Shown piece by piece: positions 23,946-35,888 of a stretch of DNA of 64,000 nucleotides. The position numbers were made by a program, and so were the translations under genes. Source of the DNA: Dipteronia dyeriana (Eukaryota; Streptophyta; Magnoliopsida; Sapindales; Sapindaceae); the NCBI GenBank assembly GCA_032871835.1, contig CM065296.1, forward strand, positions 58,050,186-58,114,185, written 5' to 3'. The first letter of the stretch is position 1; each line of letters begins with the position of its first letter. The notes under the pieces are model-generated. The model did not search any database. It was given only the letters and a program-made list of their open reading frames with translations, and was not told the origin of the DNA.

Positions 23946-24489
23946 TAACCGAGTTATCTTGAAACAGGCAAGTTTACACGTGTTTTATACCCGGTTGTTA
24001 CCTGAACATTACATCAAGGCTCACCATGATCATATGTTTGAGTCCTTACGCAATACCAAGGACGTCTCCCCAGTTTCTATGCGTAAGGGTTTACCGAATC
24101 GTTGAGCTCTCTTTAAGATTTCTCAACACAGCTACACATTTCACCTGAACTTCTTCCGATAGCGTCCCGAGCATTTTTCCAGAATCTGGTGCACCGGGTT
24201 TGCCTTTTTGCTAAGGTCAATTTGACCTTACTTGGCTGGCAGGCTGGCATGCTCTTTCGAGCTTCTCCGGCCATTCGGGATTTGATGGTCCCGAGTATTC
24301 TATTTGCATGTTCTTATTATCATGCTCTTCCATATGCTCTTATTATCATACGCTTCTTTTCGAAATTCCTGAATAATTTTTATTTATCACTGCAAAATCA
24401 ACACATTTAAATTCCATAGCTAACATTTATCGCAACTAATAGCCCTGACTAAGAAAACAAAAAGGAAAAACAAGTTAAGGATAGAAAAT

Positions 24490-25574
24490 CTTTAGATATT
24501 GAGAGTTGCATGGTCGGGGTAAAACCCCTCCGTTAAGTCGTGCAATCCAATATGCCCCATGGCCAGCTATTCCCTCGACCTTGTATGGGCCCTCCCATTT
24601 ATCTGCCAGGGAATCTGCAGCTTTATTTTTCGTGTTTAGTTATACCCTCCTGAGCACTAGGTCTCCAAGCTGGAATTTCCTGATCCGAACACGAGAATTG
24701 TAGTGGCAAGCCACTATTTGTTGATATGCTGTATTTCTTATTCGGGACTTCTCCCTTTTTTCTTCTAGCTCATCCAAACTTTGTAGTAGCATATCAATAT
24801 TATGCTCTTCATTTTATAGCCTGACCCGGGGGGACACATAAGATGTTTCTACGGGGATGACAGCTTCTGTTCCGAAACGCTAAGGTGAATGGAGTTTCTC
24901 CTGTTGAAGTCCTTGCTGTCGTTTTGTATACCCATAATACTTTAGTAAGCTTTTCAACCCAGCTTCCTTTTTTGGCATCCAACTTTGCTTTGATGGTGTG
25001 TTTGATAATTTTATTTACTGCTTCTACCTGCCCGTTTGTTTGAGGATGAGTTGGTGTCGCATAGTAGTTAGCAATCTGATATTTCTCGCACAACTGTCTG
25101 ATTTTTTGGTTATCAACTGGGTTCCATTGTCGGTGATTATAGTGTCCGGAACTCCAAACCTATAAAGTATGTTCTTTACAAAATTTATGGTGTTGGCTTC
25201 TATGATTTGCACCATTCCTTCAGCTTCTGCCCATTTTGTGATATAATCGACAGCTACTATGGAGTGCTTTGCTCCACCTCCTTTCCCAACTGGCATTGAG
25301 CCAATCAGGTCTAGGCCCCACATGGTGAATGGCCATGGGGCAGTGAGGTTTCTGAGCTTTTCTGGGGGTTGTCGGATATCGTTAGCAATCCTTTGACAGG
25401 TATTGCAACTTTCCGACCACTACTGTGCGTCTGAGAAAAGCGTAGGCCAGTAATAGCCTTGCCTGAGCACCTTATGCGCTAGACTTCTACCCCAGTGTGG
25501 TTTTCGTAAACTCCTCTGTTGATCTCTTAAAGTATTTGATGTGCATCTTCTTCCGGTACACATCTCTGGAGAGC
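24490..25574 (-). pseudogene. Gypsy integrase (Tat type)
   Basis: Minus-strand integrase. Catalytic core: MWGLDLIGSMPVGKGG (first Asp, about 25310), SIVAVDYITKWAEAE, IITDNGTQ (second Asp, about 25130), then TPTHPQTNGQVEAVNKIIKH (catalytic Glu, about 25030). It continues through GETPFTLAF to a C-terminal domain with RKFQLGDLVLRRV and DKWEGPYKVEGI at about 24670-24580. No chromodomain is visible, as expected for the Tat branch. The N-terminal HHCC zone (about 25570-25330) is broken by several stops. The D, D and E residues survive, but frameshifts near 25080 and 24830 and other stops inactivate it. Confidence 0.85.
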
Positions 25575-26267
25575 TCAGGAAAACCCCCTTCTGTATAATT
25601 CTCTTCCGATCATGGTATACCTAGCCGATCGATACCTGATATGCTTTGCTAGTACCGGATCTTCTGGGAGTACGCCTTCTTCCAGGAACCTTCTCAGCTG
25701 GACCATCCAACTGTCTTGCGGTGTTCGGACTTCTGGAATTTCCAAATGCTTAGGTTCAGTTGTACTCGATTTAAGGAGGTGTGCAACCGAAATGGTCTTT
25801 GGTCTGATTGTGGTTGTTGTTGACGCTAATTTAGACAATGCGCCAGCCTTTTCATTTTCTTCCCTGGGGATCTGAGCAATCTTGTATTCTTTAAATTTTT
25901 GGAGGAGCTGTTTCGCGATGTCACGGTAGGCTATCATACCTTCATCTTTGGCCTGGTACTCGTCCATAACCTGGTTGATAACTACCTGTGAATCACTGAA
26001 TATCTCAACTTCATCTGCCCCTAGAGCTATGCAGACTCTGAGTCCAGCTAACAATGCTTCGTACTCGGCTTGATTATTGGTTGCTTTGAAATCAAATCTC
26101 ATGGCACATTTAACATCATCTCCTTCTGGGGTGAGAACTACGATCCCTGCCCCGATGCCATGAGTTTTTAAAGAACCATCAATATACAGTTTCCATGGGA
26201 AACTTTTATCCAACAGTCTTTTTGCTTCCAGGTTTGGTTCTGTGAATTCGGCTATGAAGTCTGCCAC
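25575..26267 (-). pseudogene. Second (archaeal-type) RNase H of the gypsy element
   Basis: Open for 230 codons. RNase H fold motifs: WKLYIDGSLKTHGIGAGIVV (first Asp), NNQAEYEALLAGLR (Glu), VEIFSDSQVVINQV (Asp), then REENEKAGALSKLAST. In relatives the last motif normally reads ADALSKLA; here the codon at 25844-25842 encodes Gly, so the fourth active-site Asp is missing. It follows the ordinary RT-linked RNase H, the known dual-RNase H arrangement of Tat elements, in which the first copy acts as connection domain and this one probably degrades the RNA-DNA hybrid. It continues C-terminally toward the integrase HHCC region. Confidence 0.85.
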
Positions 26268-27560
26268 AGCTTGTCCTTTGAGGGAGGTTCTGGAACATAA
26301 TGAATATCGAATTCACTTAGCTCGATTGCCCATTTGGTAAGTCTTCCTGATATTTTTAGCTTTTGTAAAATTTGTCTTAATGGGCAATTGGTGAGAACCT
26401 GGATTGTATGGGCCTGAAAGTATGGTCTCAGCTTTTTTGCTGCTGAAACCAATGCTAAGGCCATATTCTCCGCCTGTGAGTGCTTGGTCTCAGTCGGTAA
26501 GAGTGCATTGCTGGTATAATACACTGGTTTCTGCACTCTATCTTCTGTTCTGACTAAGACCAAACTTGCTGCAAGCTCGGTTATTGACAGATACAGCTGA
26601 AGTATTTCCCCTTTTTACGGTTTTGAGAGAACTAGTGCCTGTCCCAGATACTCTTTTATTTTTAAGAATGCATGCTCGCACTCTTTATTCCACTCGAGTC
26701 CTTTCCCTTTTTTGATTATCTTGAAAAAGGGTGCGCACATGTCTGTAGCCCTCGAGATGAATCTTTCCAAGGAAGCTAAACACCCTGTTAAGCGTTGTAC
26801 TTCTTTCAATGTTCTGGGTGAGATCATTTCTTACAAGGCCTGGATCTTCGCGGGATTAACTTCGATTCCTCTTTGGTGGACTTTAAAACCCAAAAATCTC
26901 CACGAAGGGACTCCGAATAAACATTTGTTCGGGTTTAATTTCATCTGGTATCTTCTTAGGACATCAAATGTCTCTCGGAGGTCCTGGGTATGCTCATCTG
27001 CCGAGACACTTTTAGTCATCATGTCATCAATGTATACTTCCATGTTCCTTCCTATTTACTGAGTGAAGATTTTGTTGACCAGCCTTTGATACGTAGCACC
27101 TGCATTTTTTAAACCGAAGGGCATTACTGTGTAGCAATATAAACCCTTATCCGTTGTGAAAGTTGTTTTTTCTTCATCAGCTTTGCTCATCCGGATCTGA
27201 TTGTATCCCGAGTAAGCTTCCATGAAGCTGAGCAATTCGTGACCTGTTGTGGCATCCACCAGCTGGTCTATCCTTGGAAGTGGGAAGTTATCCTTTGGGC
27301 ATGCTTTGTTCAGATCCGTGAAATCTACGCACATCCTTCATTGTCCATTTTTCTTTTGGACGAGGACTACGTTGGAGACCTACTGAGGGTAGCTGACTTC
27401 TCTGATTGATCCAGTTGCCAGTAGCTTTTCCACCTCTTGTTTGATTGCTTGACTTCTTTCAGGATTGAACGATCTTCTCTTTTGTATTACTGGTTTTGCA
27501 TTCGGGTTATATGCGAGGTGGTGGGATATTACTCGGGCATTTATTCCGATCATATCTTCG
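26252..27560 (-). pseudogene. Gypsy reverse transcriptase and RT-linked RNase H
   Basis: RVT_1-type polymerase on the minus strand: MCVDFTDLNKACPKDNFPLP (about 27334), FMEAYSGYNQI (about 27225, catalytic Asp replaced by Glu in the usual FMDAYSGYNQI), VMPFGLKNAGATYQRL (about 27125) and VYIDDMMTKS (about 27035, YIDD intact). RNase H follows: SLVLVRTEDRVQKPVYYTSNALL (about 26565) to LTKWAIELSEFDIHYVP (about 26320). Stops near 27345, 27060, 26830 and 26615 and the D-to-E change indicate inactivity. It would copy the genomic RNA into DNA. Confidence 0.86.
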
Positions 27561-28505
27561 TGGCTCTAAGCGAACACGTTTTTGTACTCTCTAAGCAGAT
27601 TGGTTAGGTCTTGCTTGACTTTTCCATCCAAGTTAGCCCCGATCATGATTTTCTTATCCGGTTCGTCTTCTTTAAGTACTACTTCTTCAACCAATTCTGT
27701 TTTGGATTCATTCGAGTCCTCCCTCGGATCTAGTTCGAATGACAAGGACTCTTTACACTGATTTGGCTGCATTATGGTGCATACTTGTTCAGCATCATGC
27801 TTGTCTTTGTATATTGACAGATTTGCTCTTCGGGCCATCTCTTGAGATCCTTTGACTATCCCAACCTCTTGTTCTGTTGGGAACTTGATCATTAATGCAT
27901 AAGTGGCCGTCACGGCCCTTGTTTTATTCAGGAATGGCCGACCCAATAATGCACTATACGGCCAATTGTCCAAATCAACTACCACGAAGTCGAGCAGGAG
28001 AGTCCTCTGGCATGGTGCCGTTCCAATCTTTACGGGTAGTTTTACCGTCCCGAGTGACCTGACCTCTATCCCTCCAAACCCTCTTAATGGAGTATGGAAA
28101 TGATGTTAATCTTTTCGGTCTAGTCTTAGCTGGTCGTATACGGCCACGCTTAGGATGTCTGCTGAACTCCCATTATCTATTAAAATTCTCCGGACTTCCC
28201 TATGGTCAATCTGGGCACTTATAACCAAAGCGTCATTAGTCCGAACATCGACGCCATGGGAATCTGCCTCTGTAAAGACTATTTGGTCCCATCCTTTCTT
28301 TACCCTTTTCGGGTCTGGCTCAACCGAGTTTACGTCGAAGTTATTCCTTGCTTCTATTGCTTCTCTGATTTCCTAAGTTCGTTCTCGGTTGCTTCTCCCA
28401 GTAGAGGGTCCTCCGAAAATTGTATGTATTACCTGATTGGCTTCAGGACTGGCCTTTTGATTTCGTCCAGAATGATCAACTTTAACTTCTTTCTTAGCTT
28501 CTGAT
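27561..28505 (-). pseudogene. Gypsy protease and spacer
   Basis: Aspartic protease motif RILIDNGSSADILS on the minus strand, with DNGSSAD at 28177-28157; the Asn-for-Thr form is common in Tat elements. The flap/late region includes VVDLDNWPYSALLGRPFLN (about 27985). An acidic spacer with ELDPREDSNESKTE and LNLDGK-like text leads to the RT. A stop near 28110 and a frameshift interrupt it. It would mature the gag-pol polyprotein. Confidence 0.78.
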
Positions 28506-28508
28506 TTC

Positions 28509-29938
28509 TCATCTTTTTTTTAAGATTATATCCCATAAATGCCCTTCCCGAATGAGAGTCTCTACGTAATCTCTAAGTTGGTAACACTTTGAAGTCTCGT
28601 GCCCGGTTTCCTTGTGAAACCTGCAATCCTTGGTTGTATCTTTCCAGGCAAACTGAGACTGTCGTCGCCGTTCTTGCACCATATTCTTCTCTTCTAGGAT
28701 GGCTAGAATTTCTTCTTGTTTTTTCCGAAGAGGGGTGTAATTGGTGTATCTGCCTTGGTATTTATCTGTGGACTGTTCGGCATTACGCCCATTACCCTCA
28801 TCCTTGTTTTTCTCCTTGTCGTTCCCTTTTAGCTTTCCCTTTTGATTCTGCCCCTTGGATTCAGCATCCTTCTGTTCAAGCTTTCCTCCGTGCATATAGC
28901 TCCCTCATGTAGCTAACTCTTCTTCTTCGGCCAGTGTGTATCCTCCTGCTATATCCATCATGTCAGCATACATGGTCAGCCATGCTCTTCTCAAATCAAA
29001 GGATAGTCGTCCATTCTGCAAGTTATTGGTGAAAGCAGCAATAATTGCTTCATCGTTTGCACTGCCAATTTCTGATACTACTTGGCCGAATCGGCCTAAG
29101 TATTTCTTTAATGACTCGTCCTTCCCCTACTTTATTTGAGAGAGGTAGGCCACAGACTTTTTCCTGTGAACATTGCTCAGAAATTGCCTTGAGAAGCTTC
29201 TGCTCAGTTCGCTGAAATTTCCGATGCTCGCCGGGGGTAGTCTCCCGAACCAACTTGACCCTGTGTCTCCTAATGTTTACTGAGAGTTGAGACACAATAG
29301 GGGGTCACTACTGGCATATTGAGCCGTGGCACTTTTATAGCGTCTAACGTGCTACTTTGGATCTGTATCTTTTTTAAATTGCTCCACATGCGGCATCCTG
29401 AATCTTTCTGGGAAAGGGGTCCACAAAATTCCCTTGGTGAATGGACTGTTAGAGTCATCGTCGGATAGATCGTTATAGCCATAACGTCTAACCAACGCTT
29501 CCATCTGACACCTGTTATTCTCGACTTCTCGAGTTAGGCTCTGGATTGTAACATCTCTATTTCTCATCGGACTTCCCCGACGGTTAAACCGCTGGGTTAT
29601 CGTCATTCTTTTCTCAGACTCTTCACTCTGATGCCGGACCTGTCGTGTGACTCCATGATGACGTTTGTGATGGTGTTGAACACTGTCTTCTGATGATGAC
29701 AGACCTCTGCGCCGACCTCTGACTCCAGCTTGGTATTCCGTAACTCTACCGTCAGAACCCTACCCTCAAACTCAACATTCTTCATGGTGAGTTCCCTAAC
29801 AGTCACACTAGTTGTGGAGCACTTACTCTGAACATGAGCTATAGACCTCCTCAAAGTAATCTCATGTGCAGCATGATTCTTCAATTTCTCCCCATATGTT
29901 TGCTTGATTTTGAACTCGTTGACCGAGGAGGATTTGAG
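28509..29938 (-). pseudogene. Gypsy gag, capsid and nucleocapsid part
   Basis: Retrotrans_gag-type capsid (segments around 29480-28930 include SLKKYLGRFGQVV, IGSANDEAIIAAFTNNL and FDLRRAWLTMYADMMDIA) followed by a basic, Lys-rich region and a zinc knuckle CRFHKETGHETSKC at 28625-28584, of the CX2HX4HX4C form usual in Tat gag. The upstream part (29884-29600) is heptad-rich, with KNHAAHEITLRRSIAHVQ. Frameshifts near 29290 and 29090 split the capsid. The 5' side is separated from the rest of gag by the solo LTR at 29944. Confidence 0.78.
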
Positions 29939-29943
29939 TGATT

Positions 29944-32457
29944 TGTTATGTTTTTTAGTCTTGTGTTGGCATAATTCTATATCAAAACAATATTTGTTTT
30001 GTATTGATTAGTTGCCTAGGATTTATGGATCATCAAGATTCAAGGAAGATGGACAACAATTCAAGCAAAATGATGGCTATCAGAGGAACAAAGCTTCATT
30101 GTATAACTAAAGGTATATTGAGACCTCTTTCCTATTGCAAGGCCTAGGTACAAACACATACATACCATACATTTGTGTCCCTGAAAAAATTGATATGACA
30201 CAGGCACATGCATTAATTCTAAAGGTGACAAATTTTGTGAAGTTGCATGTTCTAGATTATTAAATTGCATGCTTGTGTGTTCTTGTGTTCATTTTATTAT
30301 ATTTATATGATATTGAAGTTGAATTTGTGCTGATAATATTCAACATTGAGTTCCGACCATTTATGTTACTCATTCATTAAGTTTTGAGTTCAAATTAGGA
30401 AGTTAAGAAACTTTTCATGATTTTATCGTCCATGGTTTTCATTTCTGATTTCTAAGATTGAATGCCATATTTCTTGAAAATATTTTATGAATATCTTTTG
30501 TGCATGAGAGAGTCCTAGTTTGTAATCTAAAAGATTATTCAAAATCAGATTTCGGAGGCCGGAGATACGGCTAAAGGACTAAAAGGAAGGGGACAACCCC
30601 TCATTTATATGGTGGCGCGTGGACCTCCATGAGAAAGGAGGTCATCTGCCCCCGTGGAGGACCACGTACCTCTATGGGATGTAGAGGTGTCCTCTCCCTA
30701 TTGTTGATCATTTTCCCTCTTCAAAAAATTCATTTAAATACTCATTTCCCTCTCATTCTTTTCCAAGAAGAAAAACTTAAAAAACTTGTGTAGAAATTTT
30801 TTCTCCAACTTTCCTATCTTCTAAACACCATATCTTTTTCATCCAGAATCCAATTTGAGTGACCCAAGTTGGATTTCTCATCTAGTAGTCTTATATTTTT
30901 CCACAAGAGTTTGGAGCCATTTGATTGAGTTTTCTGGTAGGTTAACACACAAAAATGGGACTGCACAGTTTTCACTTAAGGTAGTGATTTCTCTTTTGAT
31001 TTTTGAGCTTTAAATCTTCAATTACCTTTGGTTTTATTCTTCAATACTTGTATGTATATTGTGTTTATTTTGATTAGAGTTTTGGACTCTATAAAAGCTT
31101 GATTGAGCTTTGATTGAATCTTACATGTTGAGTTAGGTTTTTGAAAATCCCGTGAGGGACTAAGTGCGAGACGAGTCATAACATAAGGGATAAATCTACT
31201 CTTATGTTTTCACATGTTTGTGTTTTGTATTATGATGTTTTTTTCTAGGACTATTTTGAGCTTTGATTGGTTTATTTTAATTGAAAATAGTCTCTACATG
31301 TGCTAGGTATTTTATTTGATCATTTTCATGATTAGCAGAATTTTACTGTATATTTAGAGCTTGATGTGTTTCAAGTGAACACTTTGTGAATACATGCTCT
31401 ATATTTCTTGCTAGGAATTTTATTTATCATATGTTATGATTCTAGCATGATTTTTGTTTGGTACTAAATCTTGTCTATATGCTTAAATGACTATTATTGA
31501 TTCAAGGTTTAGTGTCACGAATAAATCTAGAAGCTAATTGTGTTTTGGTGTTTTCATATTTTCTAGAATTGTTGTTCATACAGTGTAACTAGACACATTT
31601 GATATGTGAACTTTCATGCATAAGTGTAGTTTTCATAGGATGTGTTGATCATCATATTCTATGTTGCATGTTTGTTTGTAATTTGCATTCATGATCACGT
31701 AGGAGGCCTTATAAAAAGGTTTGAAGTCACATTCCTTAGAGTGATTCATTGGTTTGTGCATTGGAAGTCAAATTTTGGAGAAGGGATCTTAAATTGTGCA
31801 TGGAGTCTTAGCTAGGTTCGGGGTGATCCGGATAGCTAAGTGTGGAAGTCTCATATTGGAGAGAGGATCTTCAATTTGAGTGTTGAAGTCCTATTTTGGA
31901 GAGTGGATCTTCAATTGGAGTCTTGACTAAGATTGGGGTGATCCGAATAGTTAAGCAAAGGTGGTATCTCTTTCATTATGTAGGGTTGAATGGTAGATTT
32001 CTAGGTGAAGTGGTCACTTCAGAAATTGTATATTTTTATCTTACTAGTGAAAGGCATTTGCAGATGGTTGTGGTATCCACCCATGGATGTTTCCTCTTTG
32101 GACGTTTTACCACTTAAAAATCATGTGTTCATTTTCTTTATCCCTATCTCTTCATATTTGCATATGTGTTGATATATATCCTACTTGATATTGATATCCA
32201 TTTTATATCAAGATTTGAACTTGTTAAAGGCTTTTGTTTAGATAGCCTAGTTTGTATCACATGCAAGTTTTGACTTTGTTTGACCAAGCATATCTTTATT
32301 GAGTTGATTTTGCTTGTGATTGATTAATAAAAATTGTGATATAGGTTATCTAAGGGGACAAACATAAGTTTTTTTCAAGGGAATCAAAAAGATGTATTCA
32401 CCTATTCACCCCCCCTCTAGGTTAGTTTAAGGCAAATTAACCGTGTTTGTATTTTCA
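29944..32457 (+). repeat. Family B solo LTR inside gypsy gag, 2514 bp
   Basis: TGTTATG ... TATTTTCA with gypsy gag coding on both sides and no retrotransposon interior, so a solo LTR left by LTR-LTR recombination. It is the same family as the split LTR 35202-35269 plus 44843-47202: shared start, GTGTCCCTG segment, long-AT middle, and the C-rich box TATTCACCCCCCCTCTAG at 32403-32420 near the end. Right flank GACTT (32458-32462) pairs with GATT just left of 29944, a near-match target duplication lacking one C. A GC-rich inverted-repeat island lies at about 30543-30700. Confidence 0.82.
30618..30688. repeat. Inverted-repeat cluster in B LTR
   Basis: Nested dyads: arms 30618-30629 and 30655-30666 pair at 11 of 12 positions and contain an inner hairpin (GACCTCC at 30622-30628 with GGAGGTC at 30637-30643). 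A second hairpin follows (ACCTCTA at 30668-30674 with TAGAGGT at 30682-30688). GC-rich island in an AT-rich LTR. Confidence 0.8.
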
Positions 32458-33700
32458 GACTTCATCTTTTTTAACGATCTCCTTTGTTAGTCGAGATATC
32501 TCCACAGCCTGTTTCTTCTGATCAATCAGAACCTGAGTCAACTCTTCCACCATCTGACCAAAAGATAAAAGGAAGAGTAATAACATTAATGGACACAAGT
32601 GAAAACCAAAAGTGGAGAAGACTTATGAAAACTTCATTATTGAAGATCATGCAAATTCGCTCAGAGCTGTTGGCAGCTCTTGCCTGTCTCCAATACCCAT
32701 CGCCAATATACCCCTCACCAGATGACATGAAGCGAACAATGAAAAGGAGGTTGGCATGAGAACTACTCAAAATAGGGGATAGAGATGGTATAGATATAGA
32801 AACCGTCACTGGAACTGAGGAGGTAGAACCATCACGACCAGGTGTAGAGACGGTTGAAAAAGTTGTTGGAAAGGTTGGATCTACAACATCTAATGCTCTT
32901 GAAATTCCACTACCCTCTCCAGCCTAAAGGATAGTTACAGGGCCCCAGATTCCTACCCTTTAGAAGCTTGACCTTCACTGACACCATCATAATGAAGAGG
33001 CGTATAAGGCATATTAGTGGGGATGCTTCCGGCTTGGCTGGTCCTAGCATCACCAACTAAGCAGGTAACCACAACCTTTAGCAAAACCCCGGATAACCTA
33101 TCCAACCATAGTAAGACTTTACCAACATGTTCTTCAGTAACCTTGAGCACATCGTAATCAATGAAAAGATCCATGAAGTTGGGTTCACCATCGTCAAAGT
33201 CAGAATCGGTGAAGGCTATCTGAAGTTTGATAGAAAATTGCATTGGGCCCTTTCTAGAGCTCTTATTAGATGGGTCAGCAGAAGCCTAATTGATAGGACG
33301 GTCGGTGTAGGCCTAGGAAGGCTCAAACTGAGAAAGAAGTATTGTCAGTGGAAGTGCCAGTTAGTATCGGGTCTACTGTCCTGGTCAGAGCAAAAGAAGT
33401 GGAAGCATATGTTATAGATATACGATCATCCCTTCTCTTCGACCGTTGCTCCCATAAAATCAGGTCGGCCAGGGTCTCCTGAACATTATCGTCTTCCTCG
33501 GTGATGATAGGGTCAACCCCTACCTAGGGAACAACTGGATCTGGAACAGGCAAGGCCTCCATTGGTCTACGAATATCCTTGGGGTGGAGGACCTCTATAG
33601 TTTTGGCTACCTTCCCGCTGGTCACCTCTCCGTCAGATCTCTCTACCAAACCCTTATTTGCTCGATCTTTCCCTAAGCAGGTCTATCCTTAGAAGACCTG
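32458..33700 (-). pseudogene. Gypsy gag N-terminal region (minus)
   Basis: Continues gag beyond the solo LTR: adjacent to the insertion the minus strand reads MVEELTQVLIDQKKQAVEIS, a coiled-coil start that resumes left of 29944 in NEFKIKQTYGEKLKNHAAHE. Further right, low-complexity and Ser/Thr-rich reading includes SDGEVTSGKVAKTIEVLHP (about 33630-33570) and TYASTSFALTRTV. Several frameshifts and stops (for example near 33515 and 32940). The true start codon and the 5' LTR are not present; similarity fades near 33700. Confidence 0.6.
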
Positions 33701-35201
33701 ATATTCTTTGAAAGCTATTCTCTTGAGAAGTAATTATCTTAATTAAGTCTCTTTGTATTGCTTTTAGATCAAGCGTTTTTAATCCTTAAACCTTGGTTTT
33801 CAAAAGTGCACACTTTGCCTCCCTCATATGTTTAGTTTGAGTAAGTTGAGTTTGAAGATATGTGATTTATGGATGCACCTTGAAGTCTTTTGACTAGTAC
33901 ATTAAAGATGACATATGGTTAGTATTTATTTTGCTTCGGTAACTACATATAACTCAACGAGCACCTTCATGAAAAAGGCTACACATTTTGGTTGTGCAAC
34001 CGTTCAATGTAGGAAAGGGCTACACCATTATAATGAGTGAAAGCCATCATGAAGTGTATATTTTTATGTTAGAAAAATCAAAGAAGTGCTGAAAAGAATC
34101 AATAAAAAAAATCCTTGATTCAAAGAATAAAAAACATGGCTGAAAGGAGTATAGTTGAAAATTATGATTGCTCGGGTTGAAAACAGAAATGGGATGACAA
34201 GCCACATGCACACACATGTTTATATGTTGAAATATACTCTCTTAAAGATAAAAATTCTGGATGATAATCGGTTTGACCTTTGATGGAAAAACTTAAGATG
34301 AATAGATGTTGATATGGTTTGCATGTTGCTGATCCACTTACTCTATTATTTATGTTTGTAGTAAATCCACACACACACTTGTTTTTCTTTCAAGCAAATT
34401 TGATATGCTATCAATTTTAGAAGAATTATGAGAGAGATTGAAAATCTTGGTGTATCTCTCATAGTTTATGGAGCTTATTTTGTTGAATTTCTTTAAAATT
34501 GATTGACTTTGTGCTTGTGTGGATATCATAGTTAACAATATCCTATCTTGATCTTAGATAGAGCACTTATCAAGGGGGAGCACTATATGCTAGACTTTTT
34601 TCTCTTTTATGATATGTTCACATGATTTCATTTTGATAAAAACATGACATAATTGAACATTGAAAATGCATGTTACTTGTCTCATATATTTACCTCTTTT
34701 CCCTTGATAATCCCTTGTTTGTTTCTTTGACTATTCCTTGACAAAAAGAGGGATAACTGTATTCCTTACCATGTGTGGGAGAAATATACCTCATGTGGGA
34801 GAATGTACCCCTTTGTGGATTGTTGACCATTGACCTTCTTGTATTAATGGGGGAATTCTTTTCTTAAGGGGGAGTAAAGAATTCTTGTGTGTTGAGGTCA
34901 AGGAACTAAGGGAGTGCTTTAAAGTGAACTTTTATATGAGATAAGGGGAGTCTTGTTTATGGATATATCTCACCAATCTTTTTTGTAGAAGATTTCTTGT
35001 TTGTTTGGTTATGTGTTTATCACAGGTGCTTTGATTATTAAAAAGGAGAATCTTGAAGACTCATGAAGACTTGAAGATATTTTAGTTTAGGGTTCTCATT
35101 GTAACGTGACTATGTGAGAATGCAATCAACAATGAGTTAGTATGAGTGATCATTGTTTATTAAGGTTGAGGTTTTGCCATGGAATAGCCAAAAGGGGAGA
35201 T
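33700..35201 (+). other. Family B element, 3' untranslated region
   Basis: No supported ORF. Resembles the pol-to-LTR spacer of element C (42001-43223) in carrying repeated polypurine tracts: GGGGGAG near 34575 and 34867, AAGGGGAGT near 34943, and finally AAAAGGGGAGA at 35190-35200 abutting the LTR, the likely plus-strand primer. The upstream part of the B element is missing at the junction with gypsy gag. Confidence 0.6.
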
Positions 35202-35269
35202 TGTTAGGTTTTAGATTTGTGTTCGCTTGATTCCATGACAAAACACTCTTTTCTTGTATTGATTAGTTG
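35202..35269 (+). repeat. Family B 3' LTR, part 1 (interrupted by element C)
   Basis: TGTTAGGTTTTAGATTTG, 68 bases matching the start of the solo LTR at 29944, ending in AGTTG at 35265-35269 where element C is inserted. The continuation is at 44843. Confidence 0.85.
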
Positions 35270-35742
35270 TGTAAAGTCCTCATTTGTTGATTGGCTTATT
35301 TCGTGAACAAATCACATTTTTGGGGTATTATGTAAGGGTAGTTTAGGCTCTAAAGACCTCAGGAGGAGAAGCACCGAAGGTAAAATTCTTGTGCTTACTT
35401 ACTTTGAAAAGATAGTTGCACACACTCACAAATTCATGCATAACTTTAATTCTTATATGGTGTGTGTTTACTTGTGTGCATTTTGGTTTAAATGACTCTC
35501 GTTGATTTATTTGCATCTTGGAATTAAATGTTTTATGTCATGTTTGGCATTAGAATAGGATGAATTTTTCATCACTCTTGAACTTATTGATTGTATGTGT
35601 TTGAGTGTTGAAAATAGGCATTGCACTGGTGGTGCGCTACTCGACTAGCGCAGCCTCACCAGCGCAACATTCCACTTGATCGTCGCATATGTTGCGCCAC
35701 TGAGCTGCGCCAGTCATCCAGCGCCGATTGTAAAAATAGGTT

Positions 35743-35788
35743 GTGCGCTGGTGGTGCGCTACTTGACCCGCGCACGTCACCAGTGCAC
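35743..35788. repeat. GC-rich hairpin in element C 5' LTR
   Basis: Left arm GTGCGCTGGTGGTGCGC (35743-35759), 10-base loop, right arm GCGCACGTCACCAGTGCAC (35770-35788). The arms pair almost throughout with small bulges. Similar copies occur at the equivalent place in the 3' LTR. Confidence 0.75.
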
Positions 35789-35840
35789 ATGGAGGAAGCT
35801 GGAACTTTTTTTCCAAAACAACCTCACTTTGTTGGATCTC

Positions 35841-35848
<8 letters not shown>

Positions 35849-35886
<38 letters not shown>
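35849..35886. repeat. (AT)n microsatellite in C 5' LTR
   Basis: AT dinucleotides directly after CTCATATATAA. The 3' LTR has only a short ATATATATAT here, so expansion happened after insertion. Confidence 0.9.

Positions 35887-35888
<2 letters not shown>

Larger units (their letters stand above)
20678..33700 (-). mobile_element. Ty3/gypsy Tat/Retand-type element, interior only (minus)
   Basis: Minus-strand order from right to left: gag, protease, RT, RNase H, a second archaeal-type RNase H, integrase, tandem-repeat spacer, then an oppositely oriented extra gene. A second RNase H plus an additional ORF between integrase and the 3' LTR is the known signature of the Tat lineage. Both LTRs and the PBS are absent: the left side joins the A4 LTR at 20677 and the right side fades into family-B sequence near 33700. 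Interior length is about 10.5 kb after removing the 2.5-kb solo LTR at 29944-32457. Confidence 0.85.

Noticed and set aside
24189..28912. Several plus-strand ORFs of 60-120 codons across the gypsy pol region
   Set aside because: They lie opposite recognisable integrase, RNase H, RT, protease and gag domains on the minus strand and have no domain of their own; shadows.
32484..33417. Plus-strand ORFs at 32484-32759 and 33127-33417 as independent genes
   Set aside because: The minus strand carries gypsy gag continuing across the solo LTR; the plus-strand frames have no domain.
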